Part shown: in pieces, positions 37,187-44,779 of the stretch
Numbering within the stretch: the first letter of the stretch is position 1
Layout of the letters: each line of letters starts with the position of its first letter
DNA from: Ramlibacter sp. Leaf400
GTDB lineage: Bacteria > Pseudomonadota > Gammaproteobacteria > Burkholderiales > Burkholderiaceae_C
Reading direction: 5' to 3'
DNA: 64,000 bases
NCBI RefSeq assembly: GCF_001424545.1
Contig: NZ_LMQL01000010.1
Span: 238,673-302,672 of the forward strand
Position numbers and translations under genes: made by a program
The notes under the pieces: model-generated
Database searches by the model: none
What the model was told of the DNA's origin: nothing
Seen by the model: only the letters and a program-made list of their open reading frames with translations

Positions 37187-37978
37187 ATGGGCTTCCTCTC
37201 CGGCAAGAAATTGTTGATCACGGGCGTGCTGTCCAACCGCTCCATCGCCTACGGCATCGCCAAGGCCTGCCACGCGCAAGGCGCGGAACTGGCCTTCAGC
37301 TACGTCGGTGAGCGCTTCAAGGACCGCATCACCGAATTCGCGGCGGACTTCGACTCCAGACTGGTGTTCGATTGCGACGTGGGCGACGACGCCCAGATCG
37401 CGAAGCTGTTCGCCGACCTCTCGGCCACCTGGCCGAAGTTCGACGGCTTCGTCCACGCCATCGGCTATGCGCCGCGCGAGGCCATCGCCGGCGACTTCCT
37501 CGACGGCCTGTCGCGCGAGGCCTTCCGCATCGCGCACGACATCAGCGCGTACAGCTTCCCCGCCATGGCCAAGGCCGCGGCGCCGATGCTCAACGACAAG
37601 GCATCGCTGCTGACCCTGACCTACCTGGGCGCGATCCGCACGGTCCCGAACTACAACACCATGGGCCTGGCCAAGGCTTCGCTGGAAGCGTCGGTGCGCT
37701 ACCTGGCCGAATCGCTGGGCCCCAAGGGCGTGCGCGTCAACGGCATCAGCGCCGGCCCCATCAAGACGCTGGCGGCCAGCGGCATCAAGGGCTTCGGCAA
37801 GATCCTCTCGGTGGTGGCCGAGGCCTCGCCGATCCGCCGCAACGTCACCATCGAGGACGTGGGCAACGTGGCCGCGTTCCTGCTGTCGGACCTGGCGGGC
37901 GGCGTCAGCGCCGAGATCACCTACGTGGACGGCGGCTTCAGCCAAGTGGTGGGTGGCATCGCCGAGCCCGCCGCCTAG
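37187..37978 (+). CDS. fabI: Enoyl-ACP reductase (NADH), FabI
   Basis: 263 residues, short-chain dehydrogenase fold; last step of fatty-acid elongation. [15 protein letters not shown] is the nucleotide-binding loop, [11 protein letters not shown] and the FabI-type active site [19 protein letters not shown] (Tyr-x6-Lys) are intact, followed by [17 protein letters not shown]. Triclosan-sensitive class by sequence type. Confidence 0.97.
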   Translation: MGFLSGKKLLITGVLSNRSIAYGIAKACHAQGAELAFSYVGERFKDRITEFAADFDSRLVFDCDVGDDAQIAKLFADLSATWPKFDGFVHAIGYAPREAIAGDFLDGLSREAFRIAHDISAYSFPAMAKAAAPMLNDKASLLTLTYLGAIRTVPNYNTMGLAKASLEASVRYLAESLGPKGVRVNGISAGPIKTLAASGIKGFGKILSVVAEASPIRRNVTIEDVGNVAAFLLSDLAGGVSAEITYVDGGFSQVVGGIAEPAA

Positions 37979-38008
37979 CATCCGCGCTTCCTTTCGAGGG
38001 AGCGCACG

Positions 38009-38875
38009 ATGCGGGACTCACACTCGCCCAAGAACCTTTCGCGCCGCCAGGCGATCGCCTGGCTGGCCGCTGCCGGCGGCCTGGCCCCGGGTGCGGCCAC
38101 GGCCGCGCCGGCGCTGATGCTGGCGCAGAACTACAGCCCATCGATCGACCTCGGCCGCTACGGCGTCAGCGAGAAGTACGACGGCCTGCGCGGTTACTGG
38201 GACGGGCAGGCGCTCTGGACCCGCGGCGGCGAGCGGATCCACGCGCCCGCCTGGTTCACCGCCGGCTGGCCCGCCACGCCGCTGGACGGCGAGCTGTGGG
38301 CCGGTCGTGGCCGGTTCGAGACCGCAGTCGGCATCGCCCGGACCCGGTCGCCCGATCCCCAGGCCTGGAAGGCCCTGCGCTACATGGTGTTCGACCTGCC
38401 GGCGCACCCGGGGCGGTTCCGCGAAAGGCATGCGGCGCTCGCTGCGCTGGTGCCGGCCGGCGGTCCGATCTCCGTGGTGGAACAGGCCACCGTGGGCGGT
38501 CATGCCGCCTTGCGTGCGTTGCTGGCCCGGACGGTGCGCGAAGGCGGCGAAGGGCTGATGCTGCACCGATGGGATTCGACCTACCGTGCCGGCCGCAGCG
38601 ATGCCGTGCTCAAGTACAAGCCGGAGGACGATGACGATGCGCGCGTGCTCAAGCACCTGCCGGGCGAGGGGCGGCACGCCGGCGTGATGGGTGCGCTGCT
38701 GGTCGAGACGCCGCAGGGACTGCGGTTCCGGGTCGGCTCCGGCTTCACGGACGTGCAGCGCCGGCAGCCGCCGCGGGTGGGCAGCTGGGTCAGCTACCGG
38801 TACCGCGGACGGACCGAGGCGGGGGTGCCCCGGTTCGCCACGTTCCTGCGGGAGCGGCCGGATCTCGGAGGTTAA
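38009..38875 (+). CDS. Exported ATP-dependent DNA ligase, LigE type
   Basis: 288 residues. An N-terminal signal with RRQAIAWLAAAGGLAPGAATA suggests export, possibly by Tat. The minimal ligase core shows motif I EKYDGLRG (adenylated Lys), LDGELW, EGLMLHRWDS, and LKYKPEDDDDARV. The OB-fold ends the protein (VGSWVSYRYRG). LigE (Lig E) proteins of Neisseria, Haemophilus and relatives are periplasmic and seal nicks in incoming or extracellular DNA; that role is inferred. ATG 38009 follows a GGGAG at good spacing. Confidence 0.88.
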   Translation: MRDSHSPKNLSRRQAIAWLAAAGGLAPGAATAAPALMLAQNYSPSIDLGRYGVSEKYDGLRGYWDGQALWTRGGERIHAPAWFTAGWPATPLDGELWAGRGRFETAVGIARTRSPDPQAWKALRYMVFDLPAHPGRFRERHAALAALVPAGGPISVVEQATVGGHAALRALLARTVREGGEGLMLHRWDSTYRAGRSDAVLKYKPEDDDDARVLKHLPGEGRHAGVMGALLVETPQGLRFRVGSGFTDVQRRQPPRVGSWVSYRYRGRTEAGVPRFATFLRERPDLGG

Positions 38876-38896
38876 GCCAGCGCGCTGCGCGCGCCC

Positions 38897-38924
38897 CTGG
38901 ATCCCCGCCTTCGCGGGGATGACG
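38897..38924. repeat. REP-like palindromic repeat, copy 3
   Basis: CTGGATCCCCGCC-TT-CGCGGGGATGACG form; near-identical to the inverted copy at 22882-22910. Lies between two convergent gene ends, a typical REP location. Confidence 0.85.
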
Positions 38925-38932
38925 CCGGGTGA

Positions 38933-41200
38933 TCAGGACGCCCGCACGCAGTCCGCGTAGTACCGCGTCTTGCCGTCCGCGCCGACCTCCTCCACCAGGC
39001 CGTGGATGTCGGTTTCGAAGCCCGGACAGCTGGCGTTGAACTCGCGCGAGAACTTCAGGTAGTCGACGATCTTGCGGTTGAACACCTCGCCGGGGATCAG
39101 CAGCGGGATGCCGGGTGGGTAAGGCGTCACCAGGGACGTGGTCACCCTGCCCTCCAGCTCGTCGATCTCCACCCGCTCGGTCTTGCGGTGGGCGATGTGG
39201 GCGTAGGCGTCGCTCGGCTTCATCGCGGGCGTCAGGTCCGACAGGTACATGTCGGTCGTCAGCCGGGCGATGTCGTACTTGGCGTACATCTCGTGCACGT
39301 GCTGGCACAGGTCGGCCAGCCCCATGCGCTCGTAGCGCGGATGCTGGGCGCAGAACTCCGGGAGGATCCGCCACATCGGCTGGTTGCGCGCGTAGTCGTC
39401 CTTGAACTGCTGCAGCGCCGTCAGCAGCGTGTTCCAGCGGCCCTTGGTGATGCCGATGGTGAACATGATGAAGAAGCTGTAGAGGCCGGTCTTCTCCACG
39501 ATGATCCCGTGCTCGGCCAGGAAGCGGGTGACGATCGAGGCCGGGATGCCGGTCTTGGCGAACTTGCCGTTCAGGTCCAGGCCGGGCGTGACCACGGTGG
39601 ACTTGATCGGGTCCAGCATGTTGAAGCCCTCGGCCAGGTTGCCGAAGCCGTGCCACTTGGCGGCGCGCGCCTCGCCCTTGATGATCCAGTCGTCGGCCCG
39701 GCCGATGCCCGACTCGGCCAGCCGGTCCGGTCCCCAGACCTTGAACCACCAGTCCTTGCCGTACTCCTGGTCGACCTTGCGCATGGCGCGGCGGAAGTCC
39801 AGCGCCTCCTGGATGCTCTCCTCCACCAGGGCCGTGCCGCCGGGCGGCTCCATCATCGCGGCGGCCACGTCGCAGCTGGCGATGATCGAGTACTGCGGGC
39901 TGGTCGAGGTGTGCATCAGGAACGCCTCGTTGAACAGGTGGCGGTCCAGCTTGTTGTTCTTGGCGTCCTGCACCAGCACGTGGCTGGCCTGGCTGATGCC
40001 GGCCAGCAGCTTGTGGATGGACTGGGTGGCGTAGACCAGCGACTTCTCCGGCCGCGCCCGCTTCTTGCCCATGGCGTGGAAGGCGCCGTAGAAGGGGTGG
40101 AAGCAGGCGTGCGGCAGCCAGGCCTCGTCGAAGTGCAGCGCGTCGACGTAACCGTCGAGCATGCCCTTGATGGTCTCGGTGTTGTACAGGACGCCGTCGT
40201 AGGTCGATTGCGTCAGCGTCATGATCCGCGGCTTGACCTGCTCCGGGTCGACGCCGGCCAGCAGCGGGTTGGCGCGGATCTTGGCCTTGATGGCCTCCGG
40301 CGTGAACTCGCTCTGCGGGATCGGGCCGATGATGCCGAAGTGGTTGCGCGTCGGCTTCATGAACACGGGGATCGCCCCGGTCATGATGATGGAGTGCAGG
40401 ATGGACTTGTGGCAGTTGCGGTCCACCACCACCACGTCGCCCGGCGCCACCGTGTGGTGCCAGACCATCTTGTTGGACGTCGACGTCCCGTTGGTCACGA
40501 AGAAGCAGTGGTCGGCGTTGAAGATGCGCGCCGCGTTGCGCTCGCTGGCCGCCACCGGGCCGGTGTGGTCCAGCAGCTGCCCCAGTTCGTCCACCGCGTT
40601 GCAGACGTCGGCGCGCAGCATGTTCTCGCCGAAGAACTGGTGGAACATCTGGCCGATCGGGCTCTTGAGGAAGGCCACGCCGCCCGAGTGCCCCGGGCAG
40701 TGCCAGGAATAGGAGCCGTCCTCGGCGTAGTCCAGCAGCGCCCGGAAGAAAGGCGGCTGGATGCCTTCCAGGTAGCTCTTGGCCTCCCGGATGATGTGGC
40801 GCGCCATGAACTCCGGCGTGTCCTCGTACATGTGGATGAAGCCATGGAGCTCGCGCAGCACGTCGTTGGGCAGGTGCTGCGAGGTCTTGGTCTCGCCATA
40901 GAGGTAGATCGGCACGTCGCTGTTCTTGCGCCGCACCTCGCCGATGAAGTTGCGCAGGTTCAGCACCGCCGGGTCGGGGTCCGGGCCCGAGGTGAACTCC
41001 TCGTCGTCGATCGACAGGATGAAGGCGCTGGCGCGGCTTTGCTGCTGCGCGAACTGCGCCAGGTCGCCGTAGCTGGTGGCGCCGAGCACTTCCATGCCCT
41101 CGGCCTCGATCGCCTGGGCCAGCGCGCGGATGCCCAGCCCGGACGTGTTTTCCGAGCGGTAGTCTTCGTCGATGATGACGATGGGGAAGCGGAATTTCAT
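38933..41200 (-). CDS. Orn/Lys/Arg decarboxylase (PLP, fold type I)
   Basis: 755 residues with the N-terminal receiver-like wing domain (VIIDEDYRSENTSGLGIRAL), the PLP domain and the C-terminal domain of inducible-type basic amino acid decarboxylases. Landmarks are WHCPGHSGGVAF, FVTNGTSTSNKMVWH, LHFDEAWLPHACFHPFY and the Schiff-base Lys in TQSIHKLLAGISQASH. Arginine is perhaps the most likely substrate by comparison with similar betaproteobacterial proteins, but lysine or ornithine cannot be excluded. Monocistronic; no antiporter gene adjoins it, so a biosynthetic polyamine role is as plausible as acid resistance. Confidence 0.9.
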   Translation of the reverse strand: MKFRFPIVIIDEDYRSENTSGLGIRALAQAIEAEGMEVLGATSYGDLAQFAQQQSRASAFILSIDDEEFTSGPDPDPAVLNLRNFIGEVRRKNSDVPIYLYGETKTSQHLPNDVLRELHGFIHMYEDTPEFMARHIIREAKSYLEGIQPPFFRALLDYAEDGSYSWHCPGHSGGVAFLKSPIGQMFHQFFGENMLRADVCNAVDELGQLLDHTGPVAASERNAARIFNADHCFFVTNGTSTSNKMVWHHTVAPGDVVVVDRNCHKSILHSIIMTGAIPVFMKPTRNHFGIIGPIPQSEFTPEAIKAKIRANPLLAGVDPEQVKPRIMTLTQSTYDGVLYNTETIKGMLDGYVDALHFDEAWLPHACFHPFYGAFHAMGKKRARPEKSLVYATQSIHKLLAGISQASHVLVQDAKNNKLDRHLFNEAFLMHTSTSPQYSIIASCDVAAAMMEPPGGTALVEESIQEALDFRRAMRKVDQEYGKDWWFKVWGPDRLAESGIGRADDWIIKGEARAAKWHGFGNLAEGFNMLDPIKSTVVTPGLDLNGKFAKTGIPASIVTRFLAEHGIIVEKTGLYSFFIMFTIGITKGRWNTLLTALQQFKDDYARNQPMWRILPEFCAQHPRYERMGLADLCQHVHEMYAKYDIARLTTDMYLSDLTPAMKPSDAYAHIAHRKTERVEIDELEGRVTTSLVTPYPPGIPLLIPGEVFNRKIVDYLKFSREFNASCPGFETDIHGLVEEVGADGKTRYYADCVRAS

Positions 41201-41325
41201 TGGGGTCGGCCGGGGGGCCGGAAAGTCAAGGCGCGAAGTGTATGCAAATCGGCCAGCGCGGCCGGTGCACCCGCCTCACCCACAATCCGGCCGTATCGAC
41301 ATTTGAACGAGGACGGAGGCCCAGG

Positions 41326-41751
41326 ATGGCGGATTCGACGGTGTGGTGGCTGCTCGCGGGCGCCGCGGTGGCCCTGGAACTGGTCACGGGGACGTTCTAC
41401 CTCCTGATGCTGTCGATCGGCCTGGCGGCCGGCGCCCTGGCCGCCCATGCCGGCGCCGGGCTGACGGTGCAGCTGCTGGCCGCGGCCCTGGTGGGCGGCG
41501 GCGCGGTGGTCGGCTGGCACCTGGTGCGCGGCCGGCAACCCGCCGGCCCGACGGCCTCCGCCAACCCCGACGTCAACCTGGACGTGGGCGAAACCGTGGT
41601 GGTCGACGCCTGGCAGGCCGACGGCACCGCCCAGGTGCGCTACCGCGGCGCCAGCTGGACCGTCGTGCAAATGCCCGGCGCCGCTCCCCTGATCGGCACC
41701 CACCGCGTGCGAGAGGTGGTCGGCAACCGCCTGGTCGTCGAGAAGATCTGA
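41326..41751 (+). CDS. nfeD: NfeD family membrane protein
   Basis: 141 residues. Two or three hydrophobic segments (VWWLLAGAAVALELVTGTFYLLMLSIGLAAGALAAH and the next) are followed by a C-terminal OB-fold (VDAWQADGTAQVRYRGASWTVVQ). NfeD proteins are encoded beside and act with SPFH proteins in membrane microdomains. GGAGG precedes ATG 41326 by 6 bp. Co-directional with the SPFH gene 25 bp downstream. Confidence 0.92.
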   Translation: MADSTVWWLLAGAAVALELVTGTFYLLMLSIGLAAGALAAHAGAGLTVQLLAAALVGGGAVVGWHLVRGRQPAGPTASANPDVNLDVGETVVVDAWQADGTAQVRYRGASWTVVQMPGAAPLIGTHRVREVVGNRLVVEKI

Positions 41752-41776
41752 ACAACAACCCCCGGAGAAGAAACCC

Positions 41777-42718
41777 ATGGAAATCGCTCTCGTCCTGCTC
41801 GTGATCGCGGGCATCTTCGTCGTCCGCTCGGTCAAGGTGGTCCCCCAGCAGCACGCCTGGGTGGTGGAGCGGCTGGGCAAGTACAACGCCAGCCTGTCGC
41901 CGGGCCTGAACTTCCTGGTGCCCTTCGTCGACCGGGTGGCCTACAAGCACAGCCTCAAGGAGATCCCGCTGGACGTGCCCAGCCAGGTCTGCATCACCCG
42001 CGACAACACGCAGTTACAAATTGATGGCATCTTGTATTTTCAAGTCACAGATGCTATGCGCGCCAGCTACGGCTCTTCTAACTACATAGTGGCAATCACC
42101 CAGCTCGCCCAAACGTCGCTGCGCAGCGTGGTGGGCAAGCTCGAGTTGGACAAGACGTTCGAGGAGCGCGACATGATCAACGCCTCGGTCGTGGCGGCCA
42201 TCGACGAGGCAGCCCTCAATTGGGGCGTAAAGGTCCTTCGCTACGAGATCAAGGACCTGACGCCCCCCGAAGCGATCCTCCACGCCATGCAGCGCCAGAT
42301 CACGGCTGAGCGCGAGAAGCGCGCGCTGATCGCGGCCTCCGAGGGCCGTCGCCAAGAGCAGATCAACATCGCCACCGGCGAGCGCGAAGCCTCTATCGCG
42401 CGTTCGGAGGGCGAAAGGCAGGCTGAGATCAACAAAGCCCACGGCGAAGCGGCTGCGATCATCGCCGTAGCGGACGCGACCGCCGAGGCCATTCGCAAGG
42501 TGGCGGAGGCTATCCGCCAGCCCGGTGGCGAGCAGGCGGTCCAATTGAAAGTAGCCGAACGCGCTGTGGACGCATTCGGCAGAGTGGCTCAGGATTCGAC
42601 CACGACGCTGGTCATTCCGGCCAACATGAGTGAAGTGTCCGGGCTCATTGCATCCGCAATGAAGATGATCTCAGGCGTTCAAAGCTCTGTGATCAGCGCG
42701 GGTCGGCCCGGTCAGTAG
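41777..42718 (+). CDS. qmcA: SPFH/Band 7 (stomatin, QmcA-like) protein, chimeric gene
   Basis: 313 residues: N-terminal membrane anchor, SPFH domain (VPQQHAWVVERLGKYNASLSPGLNFLVPFVDRVAYKHSLKEI) and a coiled-coil C-terminus. Up to about base 42010 the DNA is high-GC like its neighbours. From there it switches to codons such as TTA, ATT, TTG and TAT while the protein stays conserved. A second, native-style copy of the last ~58 codons lies at 44423-44596. The gene is therefore probably a chimera in which an inserted segment supplies a new 3' end; the protein still appears complete. Its stop overlaps the convergent small ORF by 26 bp. Confidence 0.92.
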   Translation: MEIALVLLVIAGIFVVRSVKVVPQQHAWVVERLGKYNASLSPGLNFLVPFVDRVAYKHSLKEIPLDVPSQVCITRDNTQLQIDGILYFQVTDAMRASYGSSNYIVAITQLAQTSLRSVVGKLELDKTFEERDMINASVVAAIDEAALNWGVKVLRYEIKDLTPPEAILHAMQRQITAEREKRALIAASEGRRQEQINIATGEREASIARSEGERQAEINKAHGEAAAIIAVADATAEAIRKVAEAIRQPGGEQAVQLKVAERAVDAFGRVAQDSTTTLVIPANMSEVSGLIASAMKMISGVQSSVISAGRPGQ

Positions 42719-42956
42719 GGGGGGGCGTGCTATGGGTGTGTAGGTAGCCCATGCCGCGCAAGAAGTCGCGATAGGCGTTCACCGAGACATTGAAGACTTC
42801 CTTCGCAATGGCGTCACCGGTGACGATCTCGCCATCCGCAGTAACGACAGCGAGGCGTGCCGTCCGACCATTGACTGTCACGCTTATGCCGTTGATCCCG
42901 CTTGCGCTGATGATGACGCCCTTGACGCGCCCAGTCTCCTGCTCGCCGATTAGCAC
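42693..42956 (-). CDS. Small hypothetical protein divergent from XRE regulator
   Basis: About 87 residues if started at GTG 42956, which follows GGAG at 9 bp. ATG 42986 would give 97 residues but abuts the operator palindrome, and the frame stays open to 43058 over the neighbouring gene. GVIISASGINGISVTVNGRTARLAVVTADGEIVTGDAIA suggests a small beta-rich domain, followed by a helix NAYRDFLRGM. Family not recognised. Its 3' end lies inside the SPFH gene, consistent with both being carried by the same inserted segment. Confidence 0.55.
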   Translation of the reverse strand: MLIGEQETGRVKGVIISASGINGISVTVNGRTARLAVVTADGEIVTGDAIAKEVFNVSVNAYRDFLRGMGYLHTHSTPPPTDRADPR

Positions 42957-42987
42957 GTTTTGTCGCTCCAGTTCTTGGTAGCACATA

Positions 42988-43006
42988 TTATCCCAATTCG
43001 GGATAA
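42988..43006. promoter_or_regulatory. Operator-like palindrome between divergent island genes
   Basis: Perfect 7-bp arms TTATCCC / GGGATAA around AATTC, placed between the small minus-strand gene and the XRE regulator. A likely binding site for that regulator, overlapping a possible GATAAT -10 on the minus strand. Confidence 0.65.
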
Positions 43007-43033
43007 CGCACACTGCCGGGCACAGTCGTCGCC

Positions 43034-43267
43034 GTGCCTCATGCCCTTGATTCGCCAACCTATAAGAAGCTGCGCCGTGCTCTTACGACAGCCAGATCGC
43101 GATCGGGCATGACGCAAACAGACTTGGCAGTGAGACTTCGTCGCCCGCAGTCATTCGTCAGTAAGTACGAGAGCGGGCAGCGCCATCTGGACGTGTTGGA
43201 GTTCATTGAGGTATGTAAGGGGCTCGGCGTTTCTCCGGTCGCTGTTCTGAATGAAGTCTTGGCGTAG
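43034..43267 (+). CDS. XRE-family helix-turn-helix regulator
   Basis: 77 residues, one HTH_3 domain: MTQTDLAVRLRRPQSFVSKYESGQRHLDVLEFIEVCKGLGVSP is a textbook lambda-repressor-like DNA-binding fold. Phage and small-element control proteins are often this size. The start is probably GTG 43034. It is divergent from the small ORF and separated from it by the TTATCCC palindrome, suggesting autoregulation. Confidence 0.88.
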   Translation: MPHALDSPTYKKLRRALTTARSRSGMTQTDLAVRLRRPQSFVSKYESGQRHLDVLEFIEVCKGLGVSPVAVLNEVLA

Positions 43268-43598
43268 CTAAGCCGAGACTGCCCACCCCCTGGCACGTTC
43301 AAACGCGCAAACGCACGCTGCTTATCCAACATAAGCAACTGCCATAGGGTTCGACGGACCCCTCGCAGACGAACAGGGCCGAACGCGCTGGCTAAGGGTT
43401 TGTCGCAAGCTTCCCTCGCGTACCAGCGAACAGCCATCCGTAGCGGCTCCGCTCATTTCTTGTTTTTTTAAGCGAGAATCTGGTTGTTTCTTGCGAAAAG
43501 ATGATCAGGCGCGCAACATAAGCCCGGCCCGGCTCAGTTGGACGCCGATTTCCTTGCTCCTACTGGATGTTCTGCCAGCAGCCCACTACCCACGGGGT
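43268..43598. other. Non-coding interval inside island
   Basis: 331 bases without a supportable gene. A small hairpin GCTTAT-CCAAC-ATAAGC lies at 43320-43336. An A/T-rich stretch with TTGTTTTTTTAAGCG near 43460-43480 probably holds the promoter of the next gene, though I cannot assign -35/-10 boxes with confidence. Confidence 0.4.
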
Positions 43599-44201
43599 AT
43601 GAGTTGGAATACCATAACGCCTATGGACCCGCTCGACACCCTCATTGAACAGGAGCAAGCGAAGCTTCGCATCCTCGAAGCCGAGGTTGCCAAGCTGAAG
43701 CATCGCGTTCAAACGCTAGTCGGAATGCGCGCGGGGAGCGACATCGAGGCTTTCCTCAATGCCAAGGTGACTCTCCCGACGGTGACGCTCAGCGGAACGG
43801 CTGTGCCCTCCCCTACCCCCACCCCGGCTGCTCCCCATGCCGAACGGGTCTTCAACCAAGGCAGCTATGCGATTGCAACCAACGTCCCGCTGCTCGATGG
43901 GGGACGCCGAAAAAAGGGAGAAGTAAAGCGAACCATCCTGGCGCTCTACACGCTTGGGGAGGCCCGCAAGCTGTCCGACGCTCTACAGGAACTCAGGGAG
44001 AAGCATTACCCGGAGTTTGACTCGCGTCGCATGCGGTCCGAGGTCTGGACGTTTAAGAACGACGGCCTGCTTGAAAGTAGCCGCGAGGGCTATCACAAGC
44101 TGACCGACAAGGGACTTGCCTTCATCTCAAGGCAAGAAGGCGAAAGGCCGGGTGAGGCCGGCCTTTCTGGTGCAACTGAGTCTGGGCAAGACTTAATTTG
44201 A
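43599..44201 (+). CDS. Unknown protein: coiled coil plus winged-helix-like C-terminus
   Basis: About 200 residues from ATG 43599 (MSWNTI); ATG 43623 (MDPLDT) is an alternative. Residues ~10-45 form a heptad-like coiled coil (LIEQEQAKLRILEAEVAKLKHRV). A Pro/Thr linker follows, and the last ~80 residues (KRTILALYTLGEARKLSDALQELREK ... LTDKGLAFISRQ) look like a winged helix. Family not recognised; a DNA-binding accessory protein of the inserted element is a guess. Lower GC than chromosomal neighbours. Followed by a clear terminator. Confidence 0.65.
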   Translation: MSWNTITPMDPLDTLIEQEQAKLRILEAEVAKLKHRVQTLVGMRAGSDIEAFLNAKVTLPTVTLSGTAVPSPTPTPAAPHAERVFNQGSYAIATNVPLLDGGRRKKGEVKRTILALYTLGEARKLSDALQELREKHYPEFDSRRMRSEVWTFKNDGLLESSREGYHKLTDKGLAFISRQEGERPGEAGLSGATESGQDLI

Positions 44202-44312
44202 TGAAAGGAATCCATCGTGCTAAGAACACATGGACAGCGACCCGAAGGTAAAGCTGTCTTGTTGGAGCTTAGCCGCTAGTGTTGCGAACTAGAGGCTCGG
44301 ATTGTAGCACCT

Positions 44313-44338
44313 AGGGGTTGGAGCGATCCAACCCCTTT
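44313..44338 (+). terminator. Rho-independent-type hairpin after the 43599 gene
   Basis: Perfect 9-bp arms AGGGGTTGG / CCAACCCCT with a 6-nt loop, followed by a short TTTGT. Ends the island operon before the SPFH remnant. Confidence 0.7.
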
Positions 44339-44422
44339 GTCGTTTCCCTTAGACAGTTCTTGCGACGTGCCGGTCAATACCCGCCCTCAGGTGGGTGAGC
44401 CTCCGCCCGCGTCGCCGGGCCC

Positions 44423-44596
44423 CCGGGCGGCGAGCAGGCGGTGCAGCTCAACGTGGCGGAGCGGGCGGTGGACGCCTTCCGCAACGTGGCCAACGAGTCG
44501 CAGACCACGCTGATCATCCCGGGCAACATGAGCGAGGTGTCGGCGCTGATCGCGTCCGCCATGCGGATGTTGCAGGCGGGGAAGCCGTCGGCTTGA
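44423..44596 (+). pseudogene. 3' remnant of the original SPFH gene
   Basis: 58 codons in frame, PGGEQAVQLNVAERAVDAF through NMSEVSALIASAMRM to a stop, aligning with the C-terminus of the intact SPFH protein at about 75% identity by eye. Codon use is high-GC like the native operon. It has no start codon or ribosome site of its own and is not expected to be translated. Confidence 0.9.
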
Positions 44597-44748
44597 CATC
44601 TGTCCAATCGACTGTCCAGATGACTGTCTAAGTTCAACTCACCATCTGTACACCGGGCAAGCCGAGCCTAGACAGACACCGTTCGTCGACCAGATGCCAC
44701 AAAACTGCCTAGTCTGTCTTGACAGATGACCTAAGACAGTTCAATCTA

Positions 44749-44770
44749 CTGTCCAACGTCACTTGGACAG
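44749..44770. promoter_or_regulatory. Inverted repeat operator before the MerR/cyclase-like gene
   Basis: Arms CTGTCCAA and TTGGACAG (8 bp, perfect) separated by CGTCAC. It reaches into the ribosome-binding region of the gene starting at GTG 44780, so binding there would block expression. A TTGACA hexamer at 44719-44724 may be the -35 of this promoter; the -10 is unclear. Confidence 0.65.
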
Positions 44771-44779
44771 AGGTCGAAT

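Larger units (their letters stand above)
42016..44422. mobile_element. Lower-GC island inserted in the SPFH gene
   Basis: Between codon ~80 of the SPFH gene and the remnant of its original 3' end there are about 2.4 kb of AT-richer DNA. They hold a replacement SPFH 3' part, a small antisense ORF, an XRE regulator, an unknown coiled-coil protein and a terminator. No integrase or transposase is visible and no matching attachment repeats were found by eye, so the mechanism (integrated fragment, decayed element or homologous import) is open. Boundaries are approximate: left from codon style, right from where similarity to the native SPFH end begins. Confidence 0.65.
44231..44770. repeat. Array of CTGTCYW heptamers on both strands
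   Basis: Matches to CTGTCYW (either strand) start at 44231, 44254, 44350, 44600, 44612, 44624, 44669, 44714, 44733, 44749 and 44764. Three are in direct repeat at an exact 12-bp period (44600, 44612, 44624). Two dyads are formed: CTGTC-TT-GACAG (44714-44725) and CTGTCCAA / TTGGACAG with a 6-bp spacer (44749-44770). Eleven copies in 540 bp is far above chance for a 7-mer with two two-fold positions. The array spans both sides of the SPFH remnant and ends 10 bp before the regulator start codon. Confidence 0.8.

Noticed and set aside
34135..37311. Plus-strand open frame of about 1058 codons opposite yejE/yejB/yejA
   Set aside because: Antisense shadow; His/Gln/Arg-rich translation without any recognisable domain.
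43060..43437. Minus-strand frame over the XRE gene and the gap after it
   Set aside because: Overlaps a clear HTH gene; no features of its own.
42016..44422. Classical integrase-borne genomic island
   Set aside because: No tyrosine/serine recombinase or transposase frame and no flanking direct repeats seen; described instead as an island of unknown mechanism.
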